Of a stretch of 64,000 nt of DNA, positions 23,240-35,361 are shown in pieces. The notes beneath the pieces are model-generated. The model saw only the letters and a program-made list of their open reading frames with translations. It did not search any database and was not told where the DNA came from. This stretch comes from Episyrphus balteatus (lineage: Eukaryota; Arthropoda; Insecta; Diptera; Syrphidae). The stretch lies in assembly GCF_945859705.1 (NCBI RefSeq), contig NC_079137.1, positions 52,670,552 to 52,734,551 of the forward strand, given 5' to 3'. The stretch's first letter is position 1. Each line of letters begins with the position of its first letter. A program made the position numbers and the translations under genes.

Positions 23240-23403
23240 ATCACGAGTTCCATTCGTATCGGAAATTTGCAACGATTCCCGAAAAAACAATCACGGAATT
23301 CGTTCGTATTGAAAAAGTTCATATAAATCATCACTTCGATCGGATTTTGTGATTGTTTCTTGGGGAATCGTAGAAAATTTCCGATACAAATGGAATTCGT
23401 GAT
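23240..23403. repeat. Imperfect palindrome, 55-bp arms
   Basis: ATCACGAGTTCCATTCGTAT (23240) and its near-complement ending at 23403 form arms of about 55 bases around a 54-base spacer. They share a GTGATTGTTT core with few mismatches. It is likely a MITE; no target duplication was found. Confidence 0.65.
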
Positions 23404-25681
23404 AAGACCGAATAATGAATTTTTTAAAAATATTTTCGACATATGTAACACTTTAGAATCTCTATAAAAATTAAATGCACTCGTATGCCTTAAGTATCTA
23501 ACGTTAGTCCTTTACACATTAAATAAATAAATGTCCAAAAACTCCACCCAATTCAATAGTTCTGAGGGGTTGCGGCTGTTTTTTCTGCCGATTTTACAAA
23601 ATTGGTTTACAAATTTCGGCTAGAAAATGGCGACTTATAATATGGTTGATAGCTTAGAGAACAAAATATAGATTTTTCAAACAATTGATTATGAGAACAA
23701 TGTAGAAATAAAAAAAAACAACTTTTTAACAGACATGGTTTTAAAAGTGCCCAATTAAGTCAAGTAAAGAAGAGCCTTTGAATTTAAAACAGAGTCGAGG
23801 TTTCAAATCGTGCGTCGACTTTTTGATTAATCGGTTAAACAATCATATGCACCAAAACAACTGATAAAAATCGACTTATTAATCAATCGGTAATTTCCGT
23901 TCAATTTTTAGGAAGTTAACCTTTCTAAGATCTAACTTAAATTCAGGCGATATAAGAACTTTGAAAAAAGTTTAAAATACTTTAGTAAAACAAATCTTAA
24001 AGCAACCTGAGATAAATTTAAAAGAAAAATATTTGTAGAAATTAATTTCTCGAAAATTTGACCTTTTTGATTTTAAGTGAACCAACTAAACTAAACCAAC
24101 TAAAAAAAAGTTAGGAAGCCTCGAAAAAAACAGAAAAAAATAATAGTACCTACTATTAGTTTTTTATATTGTATAAATATTGCTTGACCACCCAGGAGGC
24201 GCCAAGGCTGTAATATATAAAAAAAAGTAGTTAAAGGAGAAACTTTCTGCTAAAAGATACTTTTTCATGAAAAAAATACTCGATAAAGATGAAGAATTAT
24301 GGTCAAAATTTATTATTTTTGGATATGAAATTATTTTTTAGAATTTATTGTGCCGAGTTGGTAAATTTGTTTTGAAATACAAATTTTTACATGCAACAAA
24401 TTCTAATGAGACAAGTGTTACTCAGTTGTGCATTTTGTTGTCTCAAAAATTCAACCATTTACTCTTATCTTTTTTGGGCATATCTTTTCTATACTTTTTT
24501 TTATTTTTATCGCCATTAGATTTTGTTTGGCTGTAATTATTTAAAATAATTTTTGCTGTGTATTTACTTGTTTATACAGTATACACACCTAACATAACAT
24601 TAGTAATTACATTTGATTTGATTGTTCTTTTTTTATTGAACATTTTATAACAGTACATAAACCATTGTCAACTGCTACACAGGTACAATAGGCTAGCTAG
24701 TCACTAAATTCACTCTTTTTGTTGTCATTTTTACCCCAATTACATTCTTGATAATGGAATGAGATCTTGTTCAAAATTAAATTGAATTTTAAATAGCTAA
24801 TTAACAGCATTTGTTGACCCTATTTATCTTTTGGATAATGATTGAAATTCAGTGATAAATTAGTATGTATGTATGTAGTTCAACAAAAATACATCAGGCA
24901 GAAATAGAAAAAGTTAAATGAGTTCGTATGAAAAAAATGGTGCATACCAATCAATTCGTTAAATTATTTTGTTTTGTTAGTAGAAATGTTGTAGAAATTG
25001 CCAAAATTTAATCTGTATTGAATTAATTTTTTTGAATCTAAAGTATTCAAACATACTAATTCACCTGATTGCAAGAACTAGGTAACTCAGTTTTACATTT
25101 TATTTTTGTGCTTAAATAAACATTTTAACATTAATTACATATTAACAATTTAAACTTAAACGGTCACTGTGGCGTATGTGTAACATTTAGTTTAAAACAT
25201 TTCTATTTGAATACAAATCTTTCATTTCCTGAACAAAAAAATGAACATTGTTGACATTTGTGGATCATAAAAACATTTTACATAAATATAATGGTCAGTC
25301 AAAATTTAACATATAAAGTGTTAAAGTGTTACAATATATACTTTTCACAATTGGGCCACATTAATAAAGTACCAGATCGTTAGAAAAAGGCGTAGCAGTG
25401 CATTATGTTTCCCATTTATTATGATAACAATTTTTTTTGTTGATATTATTAAAATATTCAAAAGTAGTAAAAAACTTCAAGAACAGTTTTCTCAAAGAAT
25501 CCGCCTTAAACATTGAAAAAGTAAAGTTCTTCGCTCCCCAGTTGAATCTTATTTTGGTCAATAAATTTTTTACAATCCATAATTGTAAACGTACGCATAT
25601 AGGAACTCCTCAAAATTTGGATATGATCCAACAATAGAAGTGAAAACCCATAAGATATGAATATGATCTATTTAAGATATA
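23404..25681. other. Intergenic, nothing recognised except one dispersed motif
   Basis: AT-rich DNA without a recognisable gene. One copy of the GGTCACTGTGGCGTATGTG motif is at 25162. The longest open frames are short and of low complexity. Confidence 0.4.
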
Positions 25682-26268
25682 GGGGAAGTGGGGCAAGACG
25701 GTTTTTGTACTATGTTGTATGAAAAAATATTTAATTGGCAGGACTTTTAATATAAAATAAATGGCTTCTGGTAAGATCGATTATGTTTGTAAGTATGAGC
25801 AAGTTTGGTTGAAATCCCAAAAAGTTATAGTAAATTTTGTGATTTTTCATCAAATCTTCATGTTTTGTGTGAAAAGAAATTTGTACTTTTTTAAATGAAA
25901 TATTAAAAAGTCTTAACTTTTTCTTTTTTTGTAATAAAAGTTGGGAACCGATGAAAATGTAGCATACGTTTGTGATTATTGCAAAAAGATTCCAAATTTT
26001 AAGATAGAAACGGTTTTATTATCAACAGAAGTTGATAGGGCGGTCTTGCCCCCATGTGGGGGCAAGATGGTTTTTTGTTAGATGTTTTTTCAAAACGTAT
26101 TATCTTTTGTTTAGTATTTAAAAAATTTTTTTTAATGATGCGATTTTCTACAAAGGCTATATTAACATTAAATTTAATGAAAAAACGCTTTATTTGAATT
26201 AAAAGATGTTTTTTATTGGTTTTAAAGACGGTTAAACACTAAAGGGGCGGTCTTGCCCCCACTTCCCC
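25682..26268. mobile_element. Tc1/mariner-like MITE with GGGGAAGTGGGG ends
   Basis: It starts GGGGAAGTGGGGCAAGACGG and ends with the near-complement CTTGCCCCCACTTCCCC, flanked by TA. A third copy of the terminal word (GTCTTGCCCCCATGTGGGGG) sits inside near 26042. It is 587 bp with no open frame. Confidence 0.8.
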
Positions 26269-26270
26269 TA

Positions 26271-27328
26271 CATAAATATTAAATATGTATTAAAATGTTA
26301 AATTTTACTATACGGTTAAAAATTCTATTGTTGTTTTTATGACAACCTTTGGAATTACTCCTTTTTCAATACCAAAAGAAAGTTAGTTTTTAATATTTCC
26401 ATTTTATTAATATTTATTTTTTTTTATTAATTTTAAATATTTTTGTTGAAAAAAAATTTTTTTGAACAACCAAAGCATTAAAATGTAAATAAAAGTTTTA
26501 AAATATAAGAATTTTTTATAAAAACTCATCATTTTTTTTCTCAGTGTTGCTTTTTTTTTGGTTTTATTCCTAGGTTTCTTAATCAATTGTGGCATCCAGG
26601 TTTTAACCCAAATCAACAGCAAGACCATTAAGTTGAAGACAAGAAAATTGAAAGTATAGTCAATCGTTGAATACAAGTTTTTCTTCTAAAAAAATTTAAG
26701 TTCAGCACCCCTTTTCTAAACGTTTGATACTTTTACAAAAAAACCCAAAAAGGTTATCTTTTTTGTTATTTTATACTACCTAATTAATAAAAAAAAAACT
26801 TAAACGATCACTGTGGTGTATGCGTAACCTTTTTAAAACAGTTTTGGTTTTATTCTTTCCTATTTTGATTGACAAATAATGAAATAAGTTGCCATTTTTG
26901 GGCCATGTTCTGATAATTTAAATTATCGAAATTAACTGTTAGGCCGTAGATGTAGTGCCTTAGTTTAATCTAATTATACGATTTCAAAACCCTTTTCACG
27001 AAACTAAAATATGGGTAGTATTATTTTCTACATGACAATATCCGTTTCAAATTAAAAAATGATACAGTTTTATCAATTGTAAGCTTTTTGTGTTAATAAG
27101 TGAAAATCTCACAAGGAAATATTAACGCACAAAAATATTTTCCAAATTTCATCATAATCAGACAAATTGTAAAGAATCTTGTGATCGAGCACCATGTGAT
27201 GTTGTGCAAAACTTAAGAACCTTCGAGCTAAAGCAACTCTCCCAACCTTCTTCAATGTTTATTTTCATCACTTATAACTTTTTAAAATCCTCATTTTAGA
27301 CAACTTCAGTATCCAAATAAAATAAATA
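26271..27328. promoter_or_regulatory. Upstream region of the arylsulfatase gene
   Basis: This 1 kb separates a MITE from the arylsulfatase start codon. It holds one GATCACTGTGGTGTATGCG motif at 26806. A tract ending CATTTTAG at about 27299 followed by ACAACTTCAG looks like a 3' splice site in the 5' UTR, so the first non-coding exon may lie further upstream. No TATA box can be assigned. Confidence 0.35.
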
Positions 27329-29408
27329 ATGATTTGTTGCAAGAAGCAGATTCTTCTGACATCAGTATTATTGATCATTGGGCTCCACATTAGCTCAACA
27401 GTTAGCAGTAAGCAACAAAAACCGAATATAATTTTTATTTTGGCTGATGATTTGGTGAGTACAAAATTTCATCTTGCAAGATACACAAGTTCCTATCCAA
27501 TTCATTTTACAACCAAAAAACTAGGGATTCAATGATGTTGGATTCCATGGATCATCACAAATACCAACGCCCAACATAGATGCATTAGCATACTCTGGCA
27601 TAATTCTCAACCGATATTATGTGAATCCCATTTGTACACCTTCAAGATCTGCTTTAATGACAGGAAAATATCCAATTCATACAGGTAACTCCATAATAAA
27701 CACTTCCACAAACTTTTTCAAAAAAATGTCTTAACAAAGTTAAAATCTCTTGTTGCTGTTGTTATTAGGAATGCAACATGCAGTACTTTACGGTGCTGAA
27801 CCACGTGGACTTTCACTAAGCGAGAAATTAATGCCTGAATATTTTAACGAATTGGGGTAATTATTCAACAAACAAAATCATAAATATCTCAACATAATTA
27901 TATTTTAATCCAAAAACAATGTTAAATCAAAAAAATCTATTGAAAAGATACTCTTCCCATATTGCAGGCAAATGGCATCTAGGCCATTACAAGCGAGTTT
28001 ATACGCCTTTGTATAGAGGTTTTCAAAGTCATGTGGGCTGTTTCACCGGTCATCATGATTATTTTGATCATACAGCTGTGGAAAATCCCTCATGGGGGCT
28101 TGATATGAGAAATGGTTAGGTGAAAAATATTATGTTTGTTTTTGCATTTTTTTTTTTTTTTTTGCATAATAATTGCGCGAATATATGAATATTGTGAAGC
28201 ATATGTGTACAACACGCTTCTTTTTTAAACAGGTGTTAATTGGATAATTTTACAGGTTTAGATGTTGCCTATGACATGCATGGAAAGTATAGTACTGACA
28301 TCATAACTGACGAAGCCGTTCAAGTAATCAGGAAACGAAATACTTCGATGCCATTGTTTATGTTTGTGGCACATGTGGCTGTACATTCGGGCAATCCTTA
28401 TAATCCTTTACCAGCACCAGATGAAGCTGTTGCAAGAATGGCAAATATTTCGGATTATAATAGGAGGAAATATGCAGGTAAAGAATATCTTTATATTTCG
28501 AATTTAGTTAAATGGCGCCCAACGAGAGTTTTGTTGGGCGCCATTTTTGATTTTAATATGTGAGTTGGTCTTCTACTTATTTATATGAATTTTCGTTTAA
28601 GCAATGTTGTCCAAGTTAGACGATTCTGTTGGAACAATTGTTCACGAGTTATATAAACAAAATATGCTATCAAACTCAATAATAATCTTCAGTACCGATA
28701 ATGGTGGTCCTGCTGAGGGATTCAATTTAAATCACGCCTCAAATTGGCCATTACGTGGTGTTAAGAATACTCTATGGGAAGGAGGAGTTCGTGGTGCTGG
28801 TTTGATTTGGTCTCCAAGGCTGGAAAAAATACAACGAGTTTCTGAGCAAACAATGCAAATTGCCGATTGGCTACCAACTTTGATGACTGCAATTGGAGCT
28901 CCTTTAAAGTAAAATATAAAAAAACCTTTCCAATTAACTTATAATAACATTTTTTTTTATTTAGCCAAAATGACACGAAAATCGATGGCATAAGTATTTG
29001 GAATGAATTATCCTCCGACGAAGAATCAAAACGAAAAACAATACTTCATAATATTGATGATATTTGGGGTAGTGCATCGGTGACAATTGGTGAATGGAAA
29101 TTACACAAGGGTACAAATTATCAAGGCATGTGGGATGGTTGGTATGGTCCAGCTGGAGATAGATATGAAAATACATACAATTTTACTGCTGTCTTCAATT
29201 GTCCAGCTGGTAAAGCTTTATCTTCGATAAGAATGATGCCAACAGAAGCTAAAATAGCTCGTCTAAGACGAGATTCATCGGTAAATTGTAATGGAAATGA
29301 AATTGATAAATCATCGGTGATGAAAGGAACTAGTTGTGAACCGCTGGTGGCACCATGTTTGTTTAATATTAAACATGATCCTTGTGAACAAATTAATTTG
29401 GCTCAAAG
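27329..29408 (+). CDS. Arylsulfatase exons 1-7 (catalytic domain)
   Basis: These seven exons hold the whole sulfatase catalytic fold. Exon 4 must start at 27948, after ttgaaaag: only this acceptor joins the exon 3 phase-2 end to YSSHIAGKWHLGH. The more obvious-looking gcag at 27968 would shift the frame. Exon 5 has the family segment FVAHVAVHSGNPYNPLPAP with an active-site His. Exon 6 has DNGG and the conserved Lys in LRGVKNTLWEGGVRGAG. Exon 7 contains WGSASVTIGEWKLHKG and paired Cys residues. Asn-glycosylation sites are visible (NTS, NIS, NDT, NFT). Introns 1-6 are 56-141 bases. Confidence 0.93.
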
Positions 29409-32400
29409 GTAAGAATATTTCATTCCTAAAAGTTTCTTTGAGGTTGCTAAGTTATTTGAAATGAAAGTTCTTTTGTTTCGGAAGCAGATATCTTTAAGCG
29501 AAAATATCGAAACTAGATTTGTATTTAAGATATGAGGTCATAGTGGACAGGTCTATGCTTTTAGGTACACAAATTGAAAATCTATTTATTTTTGTTTTTG
29601 AAAAAATCCAAGCTAACCCTTTGTTGAAAAAAATGTATTTTAAAAAAAATTCTCCAAATCTATCGATTGAGACATAATAAGAAAGTTAAACTTTTTTTGG
29701 TGTTAATTTAATTGGACTTAAATGAATTTTGATGAAATAAAGGTTTAAAGGTTTGTTTATTACTTTTTCTGCATCAGATTAATTTTTTAGCTAATAATTT
29801 TTTGTTTGGTAAATTGAATTCACTACATATACCTACCTAAAACGAATTTAACTCTTTTACAAATTAAGTTTATTAATTTTTAATATAAAATGACCTCTTT
29901 GCAAATCAAATTCAACTTTTGCAAATATATTGCATGCATTTTTCAATTAATTCACTTTATGATCCACATTATAAATATGAAAAATAATAATCTGTCATTT
30001 GTTTTATCTGACAACCTTAGCCTTGGGATTAGTTAAATTGAACTCAAGATATCTATCTAAGCTTTTTGATCTTGTGGATACTTTTCTGTTTAATTTTTTG
30101 TTAAGTTCGGGTTTGCAAACCCCACAAAAAGCATCTTATCTATTGATTTCATTAGGACCACCTTTTTGAAAAGCGGGTATTGTTTCAGCTATTTTAGGAG
30201 TCTTAGGAAAATATCCTTTGAAAATTAAGGTGAGTCAAAATGAGAGCAATATTATTAGTTTTACATTAGATTTGAAAAACTGTTAATTAGTAAATATTTA
30301 AATTACGTCCCTTATTTTGGCGGACACTTTGTGGCGGAATCAAAAAAAATTTATCTCATTAATTTTAGCTAATTAAATGCTAATTTGTTGCGCAAACCAA
30401 AAACTTGTAGCTCGAATTGTTTTTGAATTATTGCGTAACAAATTTTGCGCAGCAAATTTAGTTTTGCAAAGCTACAAGTTCTAGAAAAGAAAAAAATTTT
30501 AAAATTAAACTTTTTTACACAAAATCGAGGTTTTTGGATATCGTCTTCGTCTAGGTTACTTCAAATTGGTGCAAAAAAAATTTTTGAATTTCGCATTTTT
30601 TTTGGATTTTGGAAGGTCACTTTTGAGCTATCTTTTTAAAACAAAATCTTGAATATTTCAAAAACGGTTTGAGCTACAAAATTGGGGTTTGTATCATAAA
30701 TAATGTATTCAAAAGCTACAATTAATGGAAAAAGGAAAAACTTAAAAACGTGAATTTTTAAAAAAGTCTCCACTGGCCTCATCAAACAGGAATTGCACTT
30801 CTGAAACTTTAAGTTGAAATAAAAAAATTTTTGCGCAGCAAATTAGCATTTAATTAGCTACAATTTCTGGCACCAAAAAAATATTAATTTTCCTACTTTC
30901 GTCCGCTGACTTCAGTCTTATTTTAGCGGAATTTTGAATAACAAAAAAACTGTTCAAGCTACAAAAACCAAGTTGATGTAGTTGAAAAGCATTTAAAAAG
31001 CTACAAATTTTAAGGTCAACTAAACTCATTAATTTCAATCATTTTAGATTTTGTCCGCTAACTTCAGACTTATTTTAGCGGAAAATTCAATAATTCTAAA
31101 ACAATGCGAGCTACAAATTTTTGGTTTGCGCAACAAATTAGCATTTAATTAGCTACAATTAATGAGATAATTTTTTTTTGATTCCGCCACAAAGTGTCCG
31201 CCAAAATAAGGGACGTATTTAAATTCGATTTATTAAAGGCAATAATTTGCTTCAGGAGCTCGAAAGAGGAAATAGGTTGATAGAAAAATCTACTTCCTGT
31301 CTCTCTTTTTTATCCAGTAGAAAATCATTTAAATCATCGGTTTCAAGGCCAGAATCTTTTATTGTAAAAGGCTTGGGACACACAGGTTTTGGTCGGGCGA
31401 TTATTCATTCCCAAAAATGGATCACAAGGATTTCAATGCCACACACATAACTACTTCCAAAAAATACCCACGATTAAAAATTTGAAAATTGTCACCACTT
31501 ATTGAAATCGTTGTGACCTATTTTAGGATTGAATAGTCGCGTGACCAAAATCGCATGTGTGTTTATAGCCTCATCAACAGCTGTGTTAGGAAAATAGTCA
31601 TTCAAAACATTGGCAAAATTTTTCGAGCGGACTAGTTCAACTGAATTAAAGTTAATACATTGTGGAAATGTTGAAGATAATACCGGCACACAAAAAAAGT
31701 GTGGACCAACCCTACTTACCGATATGTATTTGAACCCAATATATCACAATTTCAAGTCTGTTTGGCCGTCACCCTTCAGTTTCGAACAAAATCCAAAAAA
31801 ACAGGAAAAATTGGTTTTTGCTCAAAATAAGAGGGTGCTCGGGCCAAACGGACTTGAAATTGTGATATATTGGGTTCAAATACATATCGGTAAGTAGGGT
31901 TGGTCCAAAGGACATGCCACTTTTATTTGTGTGCTGCCGGTGTAATTTTTTGTTGATGAGTTTACTTGCTATTAATTCTGAAAGTTGGTTTTTTTTGGTT
32001 TTTTTTTCGCTTAGAAAGTGTACCTCCCATACAAATTTTTCAATTTAACCAAATAAATCGAAAACGGCTCTAACGATTTTGATTAAACTTTACAGACATA
32101 ATATTCAAAGCTATTTCAATAAAACTGCTTTTTTTTCCAAAAAAAGTCAAATAAAAAAAATTTTTTTTATATTAAAAAAATTTGCCCTAAATGTCGGCTC
32201 TTCCCCAACCTCAACAAAATTTCTTAAAAAGTTATATAGAGACAGCTCGCAAAATCTAAAAGTGAACTAACATAAAAGTGCTTTGAACTGCAAGAGCAAG
32301 TACGTCCGACCCCAGTCGTGCATTTTATTTTAAATACCCGCACTACACGAATGTGAAATACTTTAAGCTGCTCCATTTGTCCTTATAATTGTAATATTTC

Positions 32401-34964
32401 GTAGTATTAAGCTTTTATTTGCATCGATATCTCTTATTTAATCTCTCCAACACTCGGATATTGTAATATCGTCCCGTCGGTTCGATGTGGAAAAATGTTT
32501 CATCCATTTTTAAATCTAAACAAAAGGGGTTTTTGGCTATCCTAAATACGAATTAATACAGTACGAGTTTTAAGTGCGTTCCAATTTTAAAATTTTAGGA
32601 AAAAAAAAACGATTGTGCTCAAGAGATGCAAGAGTTTTGAACTCTGTCCAAAAAGCTAGTGTGAATAGAGCTGTAGCAAATCGTATGTATTCGTTACTAA
32701 AATGCGGGTATTTGCTTCAGTAACGAGTAACGAAACGTTACATTCTAAACAGTATCGTTACTCGCATGTTTCGTTACTGGGTACTGAAGTAACGAAACAT
32801 ACGAGATACGAAACATACGAGTAACGACCCCATTCCAATTTCAATACTAAATCATCCGATATTATGAGATACGAAACGAAGTGATACACTCAATTTGTCG
32901 CATTTAGCATCTCGTATCGATATCGTTACCGTAGTCGGAATGCTAACTCCAGATAATTATCTTGAGTTTACTTTTGTCTCGATAAAAACAGTAGTGCCAA
33001 GGTATTATAGTTGAGTTATCGATAATAATTTATACAGAAATATCAACAGAGACGTTTTAGTATTTTCTCTATGTGGCCGAAATATACCCATACCGCAACC
33101 AATGCATTTATGACCTTTTTGTTAATGGTCTTGAAATGTAGCTTAAGAATGTACAAAAGTGTTTTGGTTTTAAAAAAATTTGTTAATTTTCAGTGCAAAA
33201 TTTTCAAATAAAAAAAAGCCGAAAAAACGAGGTTTGAAAATCACTGTCAATAGAAAAAAAATATGAAATATATGAAAAGTACGAAACGTACGAAGCATGC
33301 GAAAGTAACGAAACATACGAAACATGCGAAACATACGAAAAATACGAAGCATACGAAAGTAACGAGTAACGATATTATTGATGAGGGTACTAGTATCAAA
33401 AGTAACGTATACATGCTGGTACTCATTTTGTCGTTACTTTTACAGCCCTAAGTGTGAATTCTAAATCTCGGTCTTGAGTTAAAAACTTATTTTAAAAAGT
33501 TTTGAATTTGTGTAACTGTTTCGAATAGACAGCTTTTTCAACATTTAATTCATTAATTATTCGCTTTCGGGTTTTTTTTTTTATTTCTGAAATAAATTTA
33601 TTACTTTGCTATGATTGAATTAAATTATGAATCCAAGAACAAAAACCAACATAGCTGTTTTGCATATTTTATATCAATCCCACCAATTAATTGAGAACAA
33701 AGTAGTTAGGTAAGTTTTTTTTTTTTCTCAAATAAATATGTTAATATTTTTGATTAGATTCAATTTCACTACCTATAATAATATATAATGCAATTTGTCT
33801 GCAGAATTAATTTTTTATTAATTATTATATAGCATTTCAGTTTTACGCAAGTAGGTATATACCTACATAGTTGTTGTACTATGATAATTATTGCATCTTA
33901 AGATTTTTTTTTCTAATGCACCCACTCAAACCAAAGCTACTTGCACTGAAAAGTGAAAAAAAGTTATTTCTTGCGATATGAATGGTTGCAGTAGCAAAAC
34001 CTACAAAATAAAATTCCCACAAATCTTTGCAAATTTATACAAAAAAAAAGTTATTGTAATGGATTACATTGCATTAGATAGTAAAACACACGACATATTA
34101 TTTCAAATACTACACAGAGAAAAATATGACCCGCTAAAAACTAACAGATTGCCATATTGTTTTACCTTCCATACATTTCATAAGGAAATCTTATTAAAAT
34201 CAACGATTAATAAAGTTTTTTTAAGGAGATATCTTATTATTTTTATAGAGAAAATCTTATTAAAATTTGACTGAAAAGTTGATTTTTTTTGCAACTTAGC
34301 ACTAGAACAAAAATCGCTATCAATATTTTCATGACAGGTTGGTTCAGGTGGTAAGGTAGGCGACTAATGATTTGAAGTCTCCAGTTCGATTCCCAGCCTG
34401 GTCATCGTTTTTTATATTTTTTTGCAGATTTTAAAACAATAAGGAAAACCCGATTGTTTTAATAAGGTTTCCTTCTTGGATGAAAACCATAGAGAAATCT
34501 TATTGTTTTTGTTCTATTTTATGTGGTCTATTTTTCTCTGTGTAGGTTAAAACAAGTAGGTAGGTGTACAAAAAAGGTAAACATAATAAAATCTTTTAAA
34601 ATTCCCAGAAAATTAGTTTTTATTTTTGAATTTTAAAGATCATGGATGTCGATCACGGGGGTTACTTGGAAGTTCATGCAATAATTATTATAATTAGTTG
34701 AACATTCTTATTATGTTACTGATGACTAAGCACTGTAGTTTTTAATGGTTATAAAAAATTATTCTTATTACTTTTAAATAATTGATTCTTTTTTCTTAAC
34801 CTTTTTTCAGATATCCTAATATACTCAAGGCACTCCTTGCTGAACTAGATGCTCAAAATGCAACAGCTCTTCCACCCACCAATAAGCCCATGGATAGTCG
34901 TGCTGATCCTCGTTTCTGGGATAACACATGGACTAATTTTGGAGATTTTAGTATTGAAAAGTAA
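27329..34964 (+). CDS. Arylsulfatase (arylsulfatase B-like), whole gene
   Basis: Sulfatases of this family remove sulfate esters, for arylsulfatase B from N-acetylgalactosamine 4-sulfate of glycosaminoglycans in lysosomes; some insect members are secreted. Coding exons are 27329-27454, 27525-27684, 27769-27856, 27948-28114, 28256-28477, 28602-28908, 28965-29408 and 34811-34964. All are GT-AG and in phase, giving about 555 residues; human ARSB has 533. There is a hydrophobic signal peptide (about 1-27), then PNIIFILADDL with metal-binding Asp40 and Asp41. The signature CTPSR begins at Cys79, which is converted to formylglycine. GKWHLGH (132-138) and STDNGG (285-290) complete the active site. 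The C-terminal DPRFWDNTWTNFGDF resembles the family end. An alternative final splice is possible (see 46843). The seventh intron is 5.4 kb and full of MITEs. Confidence 0.93.
30306..31215. mobile_element. Tc1/mariner-like MITE with internal echoes of its ends
   Basis: It starts CGTCCCTTATTTTGGCGGAC and ends with the complement GTCCGCCAAAATAAGGGACG, flanked by TA. The arms stay paired for about 110 bases. Inside, TTATTTTAGCGGAA occurs twice (near 30918 and 31069), and GCTACAA words recur at least seven times at irregular spacing. It is 910 bp, in arylsulfatase intron 7. Confidence 0.85.
31682..31941. mobile_element. Near-palindromic MITE with ACCGGCA ends
   Basis: The 260-bp element is one long inverted repeat: ACCGGCACAC at the left, GTGTGCTGCCGGT at the right, and ACTTACCGATATGTATTTGA inside the left arm mirrored in the right. 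Arms are about 115 bases with small indels. A single-arm relative lies at 56345-56460. Confidence 0.8.
32041..32333 (+). repeat. 3' fragment of the (TCTG)n-associated repeat family
   Basis: It shares CGAAAACGGCTCTAACGATT and the terminal block AGAGCAAGTACGT, then CGACCCCAGTCGTGCATTTT, with the copies ending at 37132 and 46345. The microsatellite half is absent. It lies in arylsulfatase intron 7. Confidence 0.7.
32666..33450. mobile_element. hAT-like MITE, copy 1
   Basis: It starts TAGAGCTGTAGCAAA and ends TTTTACAGCCCTA. It is flanked by a perfect 8-bp duplication AGTGTGAA (32658-32665, 33451-33458), as expected for hAT elements. The interior is rich in GTAACGAAAC words. The right third carries about ten copies of a decamer like ACGAAACATG (33283-33365). 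It is 785 bp and non-coding; apparent open frames are translations of the decamer array. Confidence 0.9.
34113..34542. mobile_element. TA-flanked MITE with CACAGAGAAAAAT ends
   Basis: The left end CACAGAGAAAAATATGACC and the right end GGTCTATTTTTCTCTGTG are inverted and flanked by TA. The paralogous segment near 43920 has a single TA and no insert, which confirms the boundaries. It is 430 bp and contains the tRNA-like segment at 34332-34407. Confidence 0.85.
34332..34407 (+). ncRNA. tRNA-derived segment with intact Pol III A and B boxes
   Basis: TGGTTCAGGTGG (34340-34351) fits the A-box consensus TRGYNNARNNGG at every position, and GTTCGATTC (34384-34392) fits the B box GWTCRANNC. Their spacing is tRNA-like. 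The ends ATGACAGG and CCTGGTCAT can pair like an acceptor stem with one bulge. The T-arm stem pairs poorly, so this is a tRNA-derived (SINE-like) module rather than a working tRNA gene. Confidence 0.6.
34811..34964 (+). CDS. Arylsulfatase terminal exon 8
   Basis: After a 5.4 kb intron, the acceptor cttttttcag joins in phase 2 to YPNILKALLAEL and the family C-terminus, ending TAA at 34962-34964. AATAAA motifs follow at once (from 34964 and near 34988), which supports this as the real 3' end. The stop codon overlaps a usable donor (AA then gtaaat at 34961), so a longer isoform is conceivable. Confidence 0.85.
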
Positions 34965-35325
34965 ATAAATTAAAAAAAAACATTTCAAAAATAAAACACC
35001 ATTAAGATAAGTAGTGTGTGTAAAGTTCTCATTGTCAGAGGATAAAATATGATAACACGATTCATAACTAATTTCATAATTAAAATGACTGTAAGCTAGT
35101 CTTGACAAGAATTTTGGAGTGATTTGAACAAATTTCAGCGTGTGTCGGTCGCCGCGCTGCCGCTCAAATCTGTTCTAGTTTTATTGAAATCCTGAGTGGC
35201 GAACTAAATTATTATATTCTAAATTAACACGAACATTTTAGTTTGTGGCCTAAATTATGGTTTCTTGTTAGCAAAAATATTAAATTAATATAGGTATAAA
35301 GTTTTATTTAAAATTAAAAAAAAAA

Positions 35326-35350
35326 GATGAGTACCGATAGGAATCGAACC
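35326..35350 (-). repeat. Truncated tRNA-like (SINE) 3' head with B box
   Basis: On the minus strand GGTTCGATTCC is followed by TATCGGTACTCATC and then a T run, as in the 3' half of a tRNA-derived SINE head. The A-box half is replaced by the (TCTG)-family sequence starting near 35362. Confidence 0.45.
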
Positions 35351-35361
35351 TCTGACTGTTT

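Larger units (their letters stand above)
33738..34720 (+). repeat. Inverted segmental duplication, copy 1
   Basis: Apart from the MITE at 34113-34542, this stretch matches the complement of 43740-44295 with gaps: TTATTGCATCTTAAGAT, GATATGAATGGTTGCAG, CCTACAA, TCCCACAAATC and GATCATGGATGTCGATCAC occur in the same order in both. It ends about 90 bases before arylsulfatase exon 8. No coding sequence is recognised in it. Confidence 0.75.

Noticed and set aside
27957..27968. The gcag at 27968 as acceptor of arylsulfatase exon 4
   Set aside because: It would shift the frame out of the conserved GKWHLG motif. The acceptor at 27948 keeps the frame and adds the conserved HIAG lead-in.
28497..28545. 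Short inverted repeat AAATGGCGCCCAAC with its complement in arylsulfatase intron 5
   Set aside because: The hairpin is real but small, without element ends or a duplication. Not enough to call a MITE or regulator.
33170..33451. Lys/His/Thr-rich and Phe/Arg/Met-rich frames
   Set aside because: They are read from the decamer array of the hAT-like MITE, as are those at 62300-62630.
32641..33460. CRISPR-like array of short GAAACATACG units
   Set aside because: Units are contiguous decamers without spacers inside a hAT-like MITE in a eukaryotic genome.
34332..34407. Functional tRNA gene
   Set aside because: The promoter boxes fit, but the T-arm stem and anticodon arm do not pair well enough and the segment lies inside a MITE.
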